Assembly: GCF_004795055.1 (NCBI RefSeq)
Contig: NZ_SSBJ01000013.1
Span: 119,473-183,472, forward strand
From: Streptomyces sp. A1136
Lineage (GTDB): Bacteria; Actinomycetota; Actinomycetes; Streptomycetales; Streptomycetaceae
DNA: 64,000 nucleotides
Direction of reading: 5' to 3'
Shown: positions 25,134-35,387 of the stretch, one piece after another
Layout of the letters: every line of letters begins with the position of its first letter
How positions within the stretch are numbered: position 1 is the first letter of the stretch
Position numbers and translations under genes: made by a program
Notes under the pieces: generated by a model
What the model saw: the letters and a program-made list of their open reading frames with translations, nothing else
Told to the model about the DNA's origin: nothing
Database searches by the model: none

Positions 25134-25325
25134 GGGTTTCCTCGGCTCGTAGGGCCGCCGGCGGGTGCCGACGGGCGATGGTCCGACAACACCACCCAGC
25201 GTAGACACCCGGCCCGCTTCCGGGCTCGGTGCTCCGTCGGGTCCTGGGCTGCGGCAGGATGGACATCACCTGGTGGGTACGCGTCACGGCGCGTCCCCAC
25301 TGAAGACAACCGCTGGAGACGCCCG

Positions 25326-26504
25326 GTGAGTTCCCGAGATCCGTACGCTTTGGACAAAGACAGCTCGCACGAGCCCGACCCCGCGGCGCCCGCCGAAGAC
25401 GACGTGGAGCCCGGTGAAAGCGGCGTTCGCCCGCCGCGAAACCCGGCTGTCCGGGGGCCCGTGATCGCGGTGACCGGCGCCGCGTCGGGCGTCGGCGCGG
25501 CGCTGGTGAGCCGCCTCGCCGCGTCCGACGAGGTCAAGCAGGTCGTGGCCATCGACGAGCGGCGCGGCGACTGCGCTTCCGCGACCTGGCACGTCCTGGA
25601 CGTACGGGACCCCGCGATCGCCGAGAAGCTGCGGGGCGCCGACGTGGTCGTCCACCTCGCGCTGGACCTGGACCTGGAAACGGACCCGGCGGCCCGCACC
25701 GCGTACAACGTGCGCGGCACCCAGACCGTGCTGACCGCCGCCGCGGCGGCCGGGGTGCACCGCGTCGTGCTCTGCACCTCCGCGATGGTCTACGGGGCGC
25801 TGCCCGACAACGACATCCCGCTGGCGGAGGACTCCGAGCTGCGGGCCACCGCCGAGGCCACCGGTGTCGGCGACCTGCTGGAGATCGAGCGCCTCGGCCG
25901 CCGCGCCCCCCGCGCGCACCCCGGGCTCAACGTCACCGTGGTCCGCCCGGCCGTGCTGGTCGGCGGCACCGACACCGCCCTGACCCGCTACTTCGAGTCG
26001 CCCCGGCTGCTGGTCGTCGCGGGATCCCGGCCCACCTGGCAGTTCTGCCACGTCGAGGACCTGGTCAGCGCCCTGGAGTACGCCGCGCTGGAGAAGGTCG
26101 ACGGGGAGCTGGCGGTCGGTTGCGAGGGCTGGCTGGAGCAGGAGGAGGTCGAGGAGCTGAGCGGCATCCGCCGCATGGAGTTGCCCTCCGCCGTCGCCCT
26201 GGGCGCAGCGGCCCGACTGCACCGGATCGGCCTGACGCCGTCCCCGGCGGGCGACCTCGCGTACACGATGCACCCGTGGGTCGTCAGCGTGAGCGCGCTG
26301 CACGCCGCCGGCTGGCGGCCGCGCTGGACCAACGAGGAGGTGCTCGCCGAGCTGCTCCAGGAGGTGGCGGGCCGCCACACGGTCGCCGGCCGGCGCCTGG
26401 GCCGCAAGGACGCCGCCACGGCCGCCGGTGCGGCGGGCGCGACGGTCGCCCTGCTGGGCGCCGCCGCCGCAGTGCGCCGGGCCCGCAAGCGACGCGGGAT
26501 CTGA
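25326..26504 (+). CDS. NAD-dependent epimerase/dehydratase (extended SDR) with C-terminal membrane anchor
   Basis: A 392-residue extended short-chain dehydrogenase. The nucleotide-binding motif is VIAVTGAASGVGAALV near residues 47-62, followed by VVAIDERR, ADVVVHLALDL, and VVLCTSAMVYGA where Tyr of the catalytic YxxxK is present but the Lys position is not (YGALP), so the catalytic tetrad looks incomplete. A hydrophobic helix (AAGAAGATVALLGAAAA) and Arg/Lys tail at the C-terminus suggest a membrane anchor. GTG 25326 has GGAG 8-9 nt upstream. Substrate unknown. Confidence 0.82.
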   Translation: MSSRDPYALDKDSSHEPDPAAPAEDDVEPGESGVRPPRNPAVRGPVIAVTGAASGVGAALVSRLAASDEVKQVVAIDERRGDCASATWHVLDVRDPAIAEKLRGADVVVHLALDLDLETDPAARTAYNVRGTQTVLTAAAAAGVHRVVLCTSAMVYGALPDNDIPLAEDSELRATAEATGVGDLLEIERLGRRAPRAHPGLNVTVVRPAVLVGGTDTALTRYFESPRLLVVAGSRPTWQFCHVEDLVSALEYAALEKVDGELAVGCEGWLEQEEVEELSGIRRMELPSAVALGAAARLHRIGLTPSPAGDLAYTMHPWVVSVSALHAAGWRPRWTNEEVLAELLQEVAGRHTVAGRRLGRKDAATAAGAAGATVALLGAAAAVRRARKRRGI

Positions 26505-26576
26505 GGGGTCGGGCCGCGTCGCGGCTCCGGCCGGCCCGGTGCGGCCGCCACCGGCGGTTTCCTGTAGGAGGCTCCC

Positions 26577-26628
26577 AAGGGGGCCGCTCGGGGCCGGGTG
26601 ATCCCGCTATTTCGCCGGGGGCCCCCTT
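26577..26628 (+). terminator. Possible terminator between the SDR gene and moaE
   Basis: AAGGGGGCC (26577-26585) pairs with GGCCCCCTT (26620-26628) across a GC-rich 34-nt interval that can fold further. It ends 16 nt before the moaE ATG, so it might alternatively be a leader structure of moaE. Confidence 0.4.
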
Positions 26629-26644
26629 AGGGCACGATGGGAAC

Positions 26645-27106
<462 letters not shown>

Positions 27107-27252
27107 ACCCCCGGCCCCGATACGGCCCCCGTAAGGGGGTAACCTCACACCCGTTCGGCCGCGCAACACGCCCTCGATTTGCGTAACCCCTTTCCGGGCA
27201 CGAGCGTTGAAGCCACCGACGACACGTACTTTCGGGGCAGGGAGGCACGTCC

Positions 27253-27456
27253 ATGGCGTCACTGGCGTGGTTGCTGATTCCGCTCTTCGCCGCCATAGGC
27301 GCGGCGATATGGGGCAGCTGGGCGGCGCGCGACCGCACGGCCGGTGACATATCCGAGCTCACCGGCTACGCACGCTTCCGCGAGGCCATGGACCAGGCCG
27401 AGCCCGCCCGCATCAGAACGAGGGAAAAGGCGCACTCCGGTTCCGACGCCGTCTGA
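27253..27456 (+). CDS. Small single-pass membrane protein
   Basis: A 67-residue protein with one N-terminal hydrophobic helix (SLAWLLIPLFAAIGAAIWGSWA) and a charged cytoplasmic tail (ELTGYARFREAMDQAEPARIRTREKA). ATG 27253 follows GGGAGG at 7 nt, a good site. It precedes the PDZ-Lon gene by 218 nt; small membrane proteins at this place recur in Streptomyces, as I recall. Function unknown. Confidence 0.7.
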   Translation: MASLAWLLIPLFAAIGAAIWGSWAARDRTAGDISELTGYARFREAMDQAEPARIRTREKAHSGSDAV

Positions 27457-27674
27457 CGCGTCCCGCGAGCCCCGCCCGATACCCCGGCCGCCGCGCACCT
27501 GACCCGGCCGCCGATGCAGCACGCGTCCCACGCGGCATGCCCCCCGGCCACGACCCGGCCCGGTGCACCACGCGGCACCACGCGGCCTGAGAATCCGCTG
27601 AGAGTTCCGCGGACGAAGCCCGTACGGCCCGGCCCCACGGGCCGCCCGTGAGAGGCGTCCCGTACTGTCGATCC

Positions 27675-28763
27675 ATGCCACGCCGCACTGCGACGATGCT
27701 CGCTTCCACCCTCATGCTGTTCGCACTGCTCTGCGCGGGGGTCTTCCTCAAGGTCCCGTACTCCGAGATGAGCCCCGGCCCCACCGTGAACACGCTCGGT
27801 GAATCGCGCGGCGAGCCCGTCCTGAACATCTCCGGGCACAAGACGTACCCCACGACCGGGCACCTCAACATGACGACGGTCCGTGTCACCGGGGCGGACT
27901 ACGACATGAACCTGCTGGAAGCGGTGTACGGCTGGCTGGCCGGGGACAACATCGTGGTGCCGCACGAGAACCTCTATCCGGGCGGCAAGACGGACAAGGA
28001 GTCCACGCAGGAGAACGCCGAGGAGTTCAGCCAGTCTCAGGAGAGCGCCAAGGTGGCGGCCCTCAAACAGTTGGGCATCGAGGTCCCCGTCCGCGTCGTC
28101 GTCGCCACGGTCGTCAAGGGCAGCCCCTCCGAGGGCAGACTGCACGCCGGCGACGTGATCAAGTCCGTGGACGGCGCCGCGGTGGCGGAACCGGGCGACG
28201 TGGCCAAGCTCGTCACCAAGCACAAGGCCGGGGAGCCGGTCGAGTTCGTCATCGTGCCCGCCGCCGAGGCGGCCGAGGCCGAGAAGGCGGGGCGCGAGCC
28301 GAGCACCACGACGAAGGTGACGATCGTGTCCGGGAAGGCGCAGGACGACGGTCACGCCATCGTGGGCATCCGGGCCGGGGTCGACCACACCTTCCCGTTC
28401 CCGATCGACATCAAGCTCGCCGACGTCGGCGGCCCGAGCGCCGGCCTGATGTTCGCGCTCGGCATCGTCGACAAGCTCACCCCGCAGGACCTGACCGGCG
28501 GCAAGTTCATCGCGGGCACCGGCACGATCGACGACGCGGGCAAGGTCGGCCCGATCGGCGGCATCCAGCTCAAGACCATCGGCGCCCGCAACGCGGGCGC
28601 CCGGTACTTCCTGACGCCCGCCGAGAACTGCGCCGCCGCCGCCGCGCACGTCCCCGACGGCCTGACCCTGGTCAAGGTCTCCACCATCGGCGACGCCGAG
28701 CAGGCCCTGGAGAAGATCGGCAAGGGGGACACGGCCGGACTCCCGGGCTGCACCACGTCCTGA
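27675..28763 (+). CDS. Membrane-anchored PDZ-Lon (S16-type) protease, YlbL-like
   Basis: A 362-residue protein: N-terminal signal anchor (TMLASTLMLFALLCAGVFL), a PDZ domain (VVATVVKGSPSEGRLHAGDV), and a C-terminal Lon proteolytic domain. The catalytic dyad is Ser in GGPSAGLMFALG and Lys in GGIQLKTIGARNAGA. There is no AAA+ module, so it is an ATP-independent, extracytoplasmic Lon-like protease as in YlbL. ATG 27675; the upstream in-frame GTG (27648) is unlikely. Convergent with the PPA1309 gene (26-nt gap). Confidence 0.88.
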   Translation: MPRRTATMLASTLMLFALLCAGVFLKVPYSEMSPGPTVNTLGESRGEPVLNISGHKTYPTTGHLNMTTVRVTGADYDMNLLEAVYGWLAGDNIVVPHENLYPGGKTDKESTQENAEEFSQSQESAKVAALKQLGIEVPVRVVVATVVKGSPSEGRLHAGDVIKSVDGAAVAEPGDVAKLVTKHKAGEPVEFVIVPAAEAAEAEKAGREPSTTTKVTIVSGKAQDDGHAIVGIRAGVDHTFPFPIDIKLADVGGPSAGLMFALGIVDKLTPQDLTGGKFIAGTGTIDDAGKVGPIGGIQLKTIGARNAGARYFLTPAENCAAAAAHVPDGLTLVKVSTIGDAEQALEKIGKGDTAGLPGCTTS

Positions 28764-28789
28764 CCGTCCGGCCCGCCCCCCGCCCGGGG

Positions 28790-29356
28790 CTACGCGAAGG
28801 TCGCCGCCAGCGCCTCCGCGAGCCCGGGCACCAGCCCGCCGCCGGTGAGGACCTCGCTCGACGAGTCCTTCTCCCGCAGCCGGACCGCGGATTCGCGCGA
28901 CCCGTCGCGCAGCACGGCCACCGTGAGGCGGACCTCCTGCCGCTCGGGGTGGGAGGCGACCCACTTCGCCAGCTGCTTGTCGTTCAGCCCCTCCGGCACG
29001 GAGGCCTCCGCGGACGGCGGCAGCATCAGCCGCTCCACGGTCAGCGCGCAGCCCACGACGGCGTCGGGCCAGGCGATGGTGCCCAGGAACTTGTCGAGCG
29101 CGGTGCCGGCCGGCACCTCCTCCTGCTCGATCGGTGTGAGCGAGGACTTGCCGGTGTCGTCCTGGTCGAGACCGAGCTGGCCGGCCAGCCGGGGCTCCTG
29201 CCTGCGCAGGCGGGCGGTGTCGACGAGGGCGAACAGCCGGGCCGGCTGGTCCCAGCCGAGGCCGGCCGCGTACTCGTCGATCTCGAGGCAGGCACGGGTC
29301 AGCGGACTGGCCGCCATGGGAGTGCCGGAAGGCGAAAGGTTGGACATGGACAACAT
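28790..29356 (-). CDS. PPA1309-family protein
   Basis: A 188-residue conserved actinobacterial protein of unknown function: SPLTRACLEIDEYAAGLGWDQP, RLFALVDTARLRRQEP, TPIEQEEVPAG, FLGTIAWPDAVVGCAL, VASHPERQEVRLTVAVLRDG. Cytosolic, no cofactor motif. ATG 29356 follows AAAGGAGG with a 4-nt spacer; ATG 29347 (MSNLS) is the alternative. Divergent from the UPF0182 gene. Confidence 0.85.
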   Translation of the reverse strand: MLSMSNLSPSGTPMAASPLTRACLEIDEYAAGLGWDQPARLFALVDTARLRRQEPRLAGQLGLDQDDTGKSSLTPIEQEEVPAGTALDKFLGTIAWPDAVVGCALTVERLMLPPSAEASVPEGLNDKQLAKWVASHPERQEVRLTVAVLRDGSRESAVRLREKDSSSEVLTGGGLVPGLAEALAATFA

Positions 29357-29476
29357 CCTGCCTCCTTTCCACCGGATAGCGGGAACTGACCAAAGCCTCA
29401 GTAAGTTGCATGAGTGGGCCCTACGATCGGGGGCCCCGTTGACGACGAGCTCCAGCGACATTCAGAGGTGCGCACC

Positions 29477-32374
29477 TTGGCTTTCCAGATGCCGGACCGC
29501 GGCGCAGGCCCCTCCGGGCCACGGATGAGAGTCGGCCGCCCCTCCCGGCGCGCCCGCACTCTTCTGCTGACTCTGGGCGTGCTGGCCGTGCTGGCCATGG
29601 CGTTCATCATGTTCGCCGGCTTCTGGACGGACTGGCTCTGGTTCCGCTCCGTCGCTTACTCCAGCGTGTTCACCACCACCCTGTGGACCAAGATCGGCCT
29701 CTTCGCGGTCTTCGGGCTGCTGATGGCGGGGGCCGTCGGGTTCAACATCTGGCTGGCACACCGGTTGCGGCCCCCGCTCAGCGCGATGTCGATGGAACAG
29801 CAGAGCCTCGACCGCTACCGGATGAGCGTCGCGCCGTACAAGAAGTGGCTGCTCCTGGCCATCGCCGCGATCGTCGGCCTGATCGCGGGCGCCTCGGCCG
29901 CCGGCCAGTGGAAGACCTGGCTGATGTATGTGAACGGGGTGCCCTTCGGGAAGAAGGACCCCCAGTTCGGTCTGGACGTGTCCTTCTACACCTTCGATCT
30001 GCCCTGGTACCGCTTCCTGCTCGGCTTCGGCTTCGCGGCGGTCGTGTTGTCGGTGATCGCCGCCGTCGTCGTGCACTACCTGTACGGCGGGCTGCGCGTG
30101 ACCAGCCCCGGCGCCCGGGCCACCGCCGCCGCCACCGGGCACCTGTCGGTGCTGCTCGGCCTGTTCGTGACGTTCAAGGCGATCGCGTACTGGCTCGACC
30201 GGTACGGCCTCGCCGTGAAGTCCAGCGACTTCAAGGCCGCCGACAACTGGACCGGCCTGAGGTACGTCGACGCCAACGCCTACCTCCCGGCGAAGACGAT
30301 CCTCGTCGCCATCGCCGCGATCTGCGCGCTGCTTTTCTTCGCCACCCTGTGGCGCCGGACCTGGCAGCTGCCGGTCATCGGCTTCGGCCTGATGGTCCTC
30401 TCGGCGATCCTCATCGGCGGCCTGTACCCGGCGATCGTGCAGAAGTTCCAGGTCCAGCCGAACGAGCAGGCCAAGGAGTCCCCGTACGTCGAGAAGAACA
30501 TCGATGCGACGCGGAACGCGTACGGCATCGCCGACGCCGAGGTGAAGGACTACCCGGGCACCGGCTCCAACACGGACCAGGCCAAGCTCCGGGCCAACGC
30601 GGACACCACGGCGAGCATCCGCCTGCTCGACCCGAACATCGTCTCGCCGGCCTTCCAGCAGCTCCAGCAGGTCAAGGGTTACTACGGCTTCCCGGCGACC
30701 CTCGCCGTCGACCGCTACAAGGGCCAGGACACCGTCATCGGCATGCGCGAGCTGAATCTCGCGGGCATCCCCAAGAACAACTGGATCAACGACCACTTCC
30801 GCTACACGCACGGCTACGGCGTGGTCGCCGCCAAGGGCACCGAGGTCACGAAGAACGGCGACCCGGTCTTCATCCAGTCCGACCTCCCCTCCAAGGGCGA
30901 GTTCGGCACGGGGAACGCCTTCAAGCAGCAGATCTACTACGGCGAGCAGACCAAGCAGTACTCGATCGTCGGCGGCCCCCAGAAGGAACTCGACTACTCC
31001 GACGACAAGGGCGAGAAGGAGACGAGCTACACCGGCAAGAGCGGTGTCAGCCTCGACAACCCGGTCAATCGCGCCGCCTACGCCCTCGCGTTCAGCGAGC
31101 CGCAGATCCTGTACTCCGGTGCCATCGGCGACGGTTCGCGCATCCTGTACAACCGTACGCCCAAGGAGCGCGTCGAGGCCGTCGCCCCCTGGCTGACCAT
31201 CGACGGCGCGGCCTACCCGGCCGTGGTCGACGGCCGCGTCCAGTGGATCGTGGACGCCTACACGACGACGAACGGCTATCCGTACGCCTCGCGCACCACG
31301 CTCGGCGACTCCACGGCGGACTCGCTCACCAACAGCCAGCGCGCGGTCGTGGCGCAGGAGAACCGGGTCAACTACATCCGGAACTCGGTCAAGGCCACCG
31401 TCGACGCCTACGACGGAACGATCAAGCTGTACCAGTGGGACACCCAGGACCCGGTCCTCAAGACCTGGATGAAGGCGTTCCCCGGCACCGTCAAGGCGAA
31501 GAGCGAGATCCCCAAGGCGCTCGTCGACCACATGCGCTACCCGCAGGACCTCTACAAGGTGCAGCGCGAGCTGCTGACCCGCTACCACGTCACCGACGCC
31601 CAGACGTTCCTCAGCGGTTCCGAGGTCTGGGCCGTTCCGGACGACCCCACCACCAAGACGGGCAGCGCGGTGCCGCCGTACTACCTGTCGATGAAGATGC
31701 CCGGCCAGAAGGAGCAGGCGTTCTCGCTGACGACCACCTTCACCCCGAACGGCCGGGACAACCTGAGTGCCTTCATGGCGGTCAACGCCGATCCGGGCAC
31801 CCCGGACTACGGCAAGATCCGCATCCTGAAACTGCCGACCAGTACCCCGGTCGACGGTCCCAAGCAGGTCCAGAGCAAGTTCAACTCCAAGCCGGAGATC
31901 GCCCAGGAGATCAACATCCTGAGCCGGGGCGATTCCCAGGTGGAGTACGGAAACCTGCTGACGGTGCCGCTCGACGACGGCGTGCTGAACGTCGAGCCGG
32001 TGTACGTGAAGGGCGGCGGGCTCAAGTACCCGACGCTGCGCAAGGTGCTGGTGACCTACGGCGGCCAGACGGCCTTCGAGGACACGCTGGAGAAGGCGTT
32101 GAACGTGGTGTTCGGAGCGGAGGCGCCCACCGCCCCGACGACGCCGACCACCCCGACCACTCCGCCGGGCGAGGGCACCACCACGCCCGGCACGCAGGAC
32201 CCGACCGTCAAGGCGGCCCTGTCCGATGCGCAGAAGGCCGTCGAGGCGGCCGAGAAGGCACGGCAGTCGGGAGACTGGGCGGCCTACGGCAAGGCGCAGG
32301 ACGACATCAAGGCGGCGCTCCAGCGGGCGGTCGACGCCGAGGCGAAGCTGACGACACCGAAGTCGGGCAGCTGA
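29477..32374 (+). CDS. UPF0182-family large membrane protein
   Basis: A 965-residue COG1615 protein. The N-terminal third has about seven membrane helices ([76 protein letters not shown] and others); the remainder is a large extracytoplasmic domain ([35 protein letters not shown]). A Thr/Pro-rich linker and a charged coiled-coil tail end the protein. TTG 29477 is chosen because AGAGGT lies 7 nt upstream and relatives begin (M)[11 protein letters not shown] 29489 is the alternative. Function unknown although the family is near-universal in actinobacteria and cyanobacteria. Confidence 0.88.
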   Translation: MAFQMPDRGAGPSGPRMRVGRPSRRARTLLLTLGVLAVLAMAFIMFAGFWTDWLWFRSVAYSSVFTTTLWTKIGLFAVFGLLMAGAVGFNIWLAHRLRPPLSAMSMEQQSLDRYRMSVAPYKKWLLLAIAAIVGLIAGASAAGQWKTWLMYVNGVPFGKKDPQFGLDVSFYTFDLPWYRFLLGFGFAAVVLSVIAAVVVHYLYGGLRVTSPGARATAAATGHLSVLLGLFVTFKAIAYWLDRYGLAVKSSDFKAADNWTGLRYVDANAYLPAKTILVAIAAICALLFFATLWRRTWQLPVIGFGLMVLSAILIGGLYPAIVQKFQVQPNEQAKESPYVEKNIDATRNAYGIADAEVKDYPGTGSNTDQAKLRANADTTASIRLLDPNIVSPAFQQLQQVKGYYGFPATLAVDRYKGQDTVIGMRELNLAGIPKNNWINDHFRYTHGYGVVAAKGTEVTKNGDPVFIQSDLPSKGEFGTGNAFKQQIYYGEQTKQYSIVGGPQKELDYSDDKGEKETSYTGKSGVSLDNPVNRAAYALAFSEPQILYSGAIGDGSRILYNRTPKERVEAVAPWLTIDGAAYPAVVDGRVQWIVDAYTTTNGYPYASRTTLGDSTADSLTNSQRAVVAQENRVNYIRNSVKATVDAYDGTIKLYQWDTQDPVLKTWMKAFPGTVKAKSEIPKALVDHMRYPQDLYKVQRELLTRYHVTDAQTFLSGSEVWAVPDDPTTKTGSAVPPYYLSMKMPGQKEQAFSLTTTFTPNGRDNLSAFMAVNADPGTPDYGKIRILKLPTSTPVDGPKQVQSKFNSKPEIAQEINILSRGDSQVEYGNLLTVPLDDGVLNVEPVYVKGGGLKYPTLRKVLVTYGGQTAFEDTLEKALNVVFGAEAPTAPTTPTTPTTPPGEGTTTPGTQDPTVKAALSDAQKAVEAAEKARQSGDWAAYGKAQDDIKAALQRAVDAEAKLTTPKSGS

Positions 32375-32426
32375 TGATCACTGGGTAATGGCCCGGCCCC
32401 GCGTCGTGATACTGTGGTTTCACCGA

Positions 32427-32500
32427 CGCGGGGTGGAGCAGCTCGGTAGCTCGCTGGGCTCATAACCCAGAGGTCGCAGGTTCAAATCCTGTCCCCGCTA
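32427..32500 (+). tRNA. tRNA-fMet (CAT), copy 1
   Basis: A 74-nt cloverleaf with anticodon loop CTCATAA, three consecutive G-C pairs in the anticodon stem (GGG/CCC) and an unpaired C1/T72, all marks of initiator tRNA. CCA is not encoded. Identical to the copy at 34705-34778. Confidence 0.96.
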
Positions 32501-32506
32501 CTGAAA

Positions 32507-32541
32507 ACGAAGGCCCGGATCCATGGGATCCGGGCCTTCGT
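32507..32541 (+). terminator. Terminator after tRNA-fMet copy 1
   Basis: A 16-bp perfect stem (ACGAAGGCCCGGATCC and complement) with a 3-nt loop directly after the tRNA. Its core GAAGGCCCGGAT recurs in the hairpin after copy 2. Confidence 0.85.
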
Positions 32542-32581
32542 CATGTCCGGGGTTGATCGTCCGGGGGAACACGGCGATCAC

Positions 32582-32667
32582 GAGGTCACTGGGGCGGGTG
32601 AGTTGGGGTGGGAGCGTGTTTGACTTGTCTCTCTGTGGGCATGTCGACAAAACGCTGTAGTGACCTC
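32582..32667 (+). promoter_or_regulatory. Promoter region with flanking inverted repeat upstream of the Sel1 gene
   Basis: GAGGTCACT (32582-32590) and AGTGACCTC (32659-32667) are perfect inverted copies 68 nt apart. Between them lies TTGACT (32620-32625) as a possible -35 and a TGTCGACA palindrome (32642-32649). Could be operator half-sites; no regulator is evident. Confidence 0.35.
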
Positions 32668-32714
32668 ACTGGCTGCGACATACCAGGTGTACGCGGGTAG
32701 CAGGTGATGCGACG

Positions 32715-34571
32715 ATGGGATTTATGGGGGACAGGTCAACTCTGCTGGAGACAGGGCGGTTTGTGAGGTCGGAGGTCGAGTCGGGCAGGGAAGCCGAGAA
32801 GGGGGCTCAGACCGTTAACGCGCAGACCGCATTGACCGATGCGGATTTCGCGGACGAGGCGTTCGTCGAAACCGACGTGGCCAGTGACGCGGAGCTGGAG
32901 GCCCGGCACCGCGTGGCCGCCGACAAGGGGGACCCGGGCGCCATGAGCGTGCTCGGGGCGTTGCTGCTGCGCCGGGGCGACCTGGCCGGGGCCGAACCGT
33001 ACCTGCGGGGCGCCACCGCCGAGGGGGACCGCGCCGCCGCCAACAACCTCGGGGTGCTGCTGCACCAGCGCGGCTACCCCGACGAGGCCGCCGGCTGGTG
33101 GCGGGTCGCCGCCGTCGCGGGTTCCGCACCGGCCGCGCACGCGCTGGGCCGGCACTACCGCGAGCGGGGCGACGAGCCGGCGGCCGAGTACTGGATGCGC
33201 CAGGCGGCGGAATCCGGCCACGCCCTCGGCGCCTACGGACTGGCCGACCTGCTGGAACACCGCGGGGACAAGGGCGTCGAGCGCTGGTTCCGCGCCGCGG
33301 CGGAGCAGGGGCACCGCGAAGCCGCGTACCGGTTGGCCCGGCACCTGAGGAAGGGCGACCCCGTCGAGGCCGAGCAGTGGTACCGGCAGGCCGCCGCGCG
33401 CGGCCACCGCAGGGCCGCGCTGCACCTGGGCGCGCTGCTGGAGGCCCGGGGGGAACTGAAGGAGGCGGGGCGCTGGTACCTGACCTCGGCGAAGCAGGGG
33501 GAGGCGCGTGCCGCGTGCGCCCTCGGCTTCCTGCTGCGCGACGCGGGGGACGAGGAGAGCGCGGCCGCCTGGTGGCGCCGGGCCGCCGAGGACGGCGACG
33601 GCAACGCGGCCAACGCCCTGGGCGCCCTGCACGCGGCCCGCGGCGAGACCCAGACGGCCGAGAAGTGGTACCGGGTCGCCACGGACGCGGGCGACCACAA
33701 CGGGGCGTACAACCTCGCCTTGCTGTGCGCCGCGCAGGAGCGGACGGCGCAGGCCGAGCAGTGGTACCGCCGGGCGGCCTACGCGGGCCACCGCGAGGCG
33801 GCCAACGCCCTCGCGATCCTGCTGCTCCAGGGCGGGGACGCGGAGGGCGCCGAACCGTGGTTCTCCAAGGCGGCCGAGGCGGGCAGCGTGGACGCCGCCT
33901 TCAACCTCGGCATCCTGTTCGCCAGCCGGGACGAGGACCGCACGGCGCTGAAATGGTACGAGCGGGCCGCGTCGGCCGGGCACACCGACGCCGCGCTCCA
34001 GGTCGGCATCGCCCTGGTGCGCGACGGCGAGGAACGGGCGGCGGAGCGGCACCTGCGCTGCGCGGCGGGCGGCGGCAGCGCGGAGGCGGCGTTCAGGCTG
34101 GCCGCGCTGCTGGAGTCGCTGGCCCCGCCGCCGGAGCCGGTGGCGCTGGGCGAGCCGCTCGGCGGGGTCGAGCGCACCGAGAGCGAGGAGTGGTACGAGC
34201 GTGCCGCCGAGCAGGGCCACCGGCGGGCGCAGGTCCGGGTCGGGATGCTGGCGGCGGCGCGGGGCGACCTCGCGGCGGCGGCGCGCTGGTACCGGGAGGC
34301 GGCGGAGGCCGGCTCGCGGAACGGGGCCTTCAACCTGGGGCTGCTGCTGGCCCGGGAAGGGAACGAACCGGAGGCGGCGCTCTGGTGGACGCGGGCGGCG
34401 GTGGCCGGGCACGGCCGGGCGGCGCTGCGGCTGGGGCTGCTGGCGGCGCGCCAGGGGGACCTGAACGAGGGGCAGAAGTGGTGCGTGCGGGCCATGGAGT
34501 TGGGGCCGGCGGAGGTGTCGGGGCGGGCGGCGAGGCTGCGGGACGCGTTGGCGGAGGAACTGTCGGCCTAG
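32715..34571 (+). CDS. Sel1/TPR-like repeat protein
   Basis: A 618-residue protein made almost wholly of about fourteen ~36-residue Sel1-type repeats with the pattern A-x-x-x-L-G-x-L-L-x-x-R-G-D...A-x-x-W-Y-R-x-A-A-x-x-G-H, from residue ~60 to 600. No signal peptide or enzyme domain. Such solenoids are protein-interaction scaffolds. ATG 32715 has AGGTG ~8 nt upstream; ATG 32724 (MGDRST) is an alternative. It sits between two identical initiator tRNA genes in the same direction. Confidence 0.85.
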   Translation: MGFMGDRSTLLETGRFVRSEVESGREAEKGAQTVNAQTALTDADFADEAFVETDVASDAELEARHRVAADKGDPGAMSVLGALLLRRGDLAGAEPYLRGATAEGDRAAANNLGVLLHQRGYPDEAAGWWRVAAVAGSAPAAHALGRHYRERGDEPAAEYWMRQAAESGHALGAYGLADLLEHRGDKGVERWFRAAAEQGHREAAYRLARHLRKGDPVEAEQWYRQAAARGHRRAALHLGALLEARGELKEAGRWYLTSAKQGEARAACALGFLLRDAGDEESAAAWWRRAAEDGDGNAANALGALHAARGETQTAEKWYRVATDAGDHNGAYNLALLCAAQERTAQAEQWYRRAAYAGHREAANALAILLLQGGDAEGAEPWFSKAAEAGSVDAAFNLGILFASRDEDRTALKWYERAASAGHTDAALQVGIALVRDGEERAAERHLRCAAGGGSAEAAFRLAALLESLAPPPEPVALGEPLGGVERTESEEWYERAAEQGHRRAQVRVGMLAAARGDLAAAARWYREAAEAGSRNGAFNLGLLLAREGNEPEAALWWTRAAVAGHGRAALRLGLLAARQGDLNEGQKWCVRAMELGPAEVSGRAARLRDALAEELSA

Positions 34572-34704
34572 CCCCCGGCCGGGGGCGCGCGAGGCCGTCG
34601 GGCGCGGGTGTGCGCACATCCGGTGCGGCCGGATCGGCCCCGATCGCCGAACGTTAAGCGATTTGCATCTGCCGGGTGGCGTCGCGTACAGTCAGGTTTA
34701 CCGA

Positions 34705-34778
34705 CGCGGGGTGGAGCAGCTCGGTAGCTCGCTGGGCTCATAACCCAGAGGTCGCAGGTTCAAATCCTGTCCCCGCTA
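34705..34778 (+). tRNA. tRNA-fMet (CAT), copy 2
   Basis: Sequence identical to the tRNA at 32427-32500, including the four bases upstream (CCGA) and the following CT. Initiator features: C1/T72 mismatch, GGG/CCC anticodon stem, CAT anticodon. Confidence 0.96.
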
Positions 34779-34785
34779 CTCAAGT

Positions 34786-34822
34786 CCGAAGGCCCGGATC
34801 TCCTGGAGATCCGGGCCTTCGG
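34786..34822 (+). terminator. Terminator after tRNA-fMet copy 2
   Basis: CCGAAGGCCCGGATCTCC and its reverse complement flank a single base; the effective loop is 3-5 nt. Followed by CGTTTG. Confidence 0.8.
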
Positions 34823-34852
34823 CGTTTGCCTCTGAGAACGGCGCGAAAAGAA

Positions 34853-34887
34853 GCGGGCCCCGGAGCCGGTGAAAGCTCGGGGCCCGC
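34853..34887 (-). terminator. Intrinsic terminator of catR
   Basis: GCGGGCCCCG (34853-34862) pairs with CGGGGCCCGC (34878-34887); on the minus strand the stem is followed by TTCTTTTC. It lies just downstream of the catR stop. Confidence 0.75.
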
Positions 34888-34904
34888 CGCGTCCGGTACC
34901 GGGT

Positions 34905-35321
34905 CTAGGCGCCCGCGCAGTTCGGGCACACCCCGCGGTAGGTCACCTCGACCGTCGAGACCACGAAGCCGAAGCGTTCGGCGTCCGGCAGGTCGGCCAG
35001 CGGGTCGCCCGCCGGGTGGACGTCGCGGATCGCGCCGCACTGGGCGCACACCAGGTGCTGGTGCGCACGGTGGGCGTTGGGGTCGTACCGCTTGGCGCGG
35101 CGGTCCGTGGACACCTCCAGCACCTCGCCGAGGCTGACCAGCTCGCCCAGGGTGTTGTACACCGTCGCCCGGGAGATCTCCGGCAGCTTGGCCACCGCGC
35201 GCGCGTGTACCTCGTCGGCCGTCAGGTGAACGTGGTCACCGTCGAGCACCTCGGCCACGACGCGCCGCTGTGCGGTCATGCGCCATCCGCGTCCGCGAAG
35301 TCGTTCCAGCAGGTCACTCAT
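34905..35321 (-). CDS. catR: Fur-family peroxide-sensing repressor (CatR-like)
   Basis: A 138-residue Fur/PerR-type regulator. Winged helix: GWRMTAQRRVVAEVL and ISRATVYNTLGELVS; metal-binding HRAHQHLVC; structural zinc pairs CAQC and CPNC. Divergent from a catalase gene with an operator-like palindrome between them, the arrangement described for catR-catA in S. coelicolor, where CatR represses catalase and is inactivated by peroxide. Four Fur paralogues are common in Streptomyces, so the name rests on the catalase neighbour. ATG 35321. Confidence 0.85.
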   Translation of the reverse strand: MSDLLERLRGRGWRMTAQRRVVAEVLDGDHVHLTADEVHARAVAKLPEISRATVYNTLGELVSLGEVLEVSTDRRAKRYDPNAHRAHQHLVCAQCGAIRDVHPAGDPLADLPDAERFGFVVSTVEVTYRGVCPNCAGA

Positions 35322-35387
35322 ACACCCCAGCGTAACAGCGCGGGGATTCGGTGTAACTCCCGAACCGGTTCGGACTTAGATGATTGC

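Noticed and set aside
32736..34619. A 627-codon minus-strand frame
   Set aside because: Antisense of the Sel1-repeat gene; its apparent repeats only mirror the Sel1 repeats.
32427..34778. Genomic island or integrated element between the two tRNAs
   Set aside because: No integrase, no att-like partial tRNA copy, base composition as in neighbours, and only one scaffold gene.
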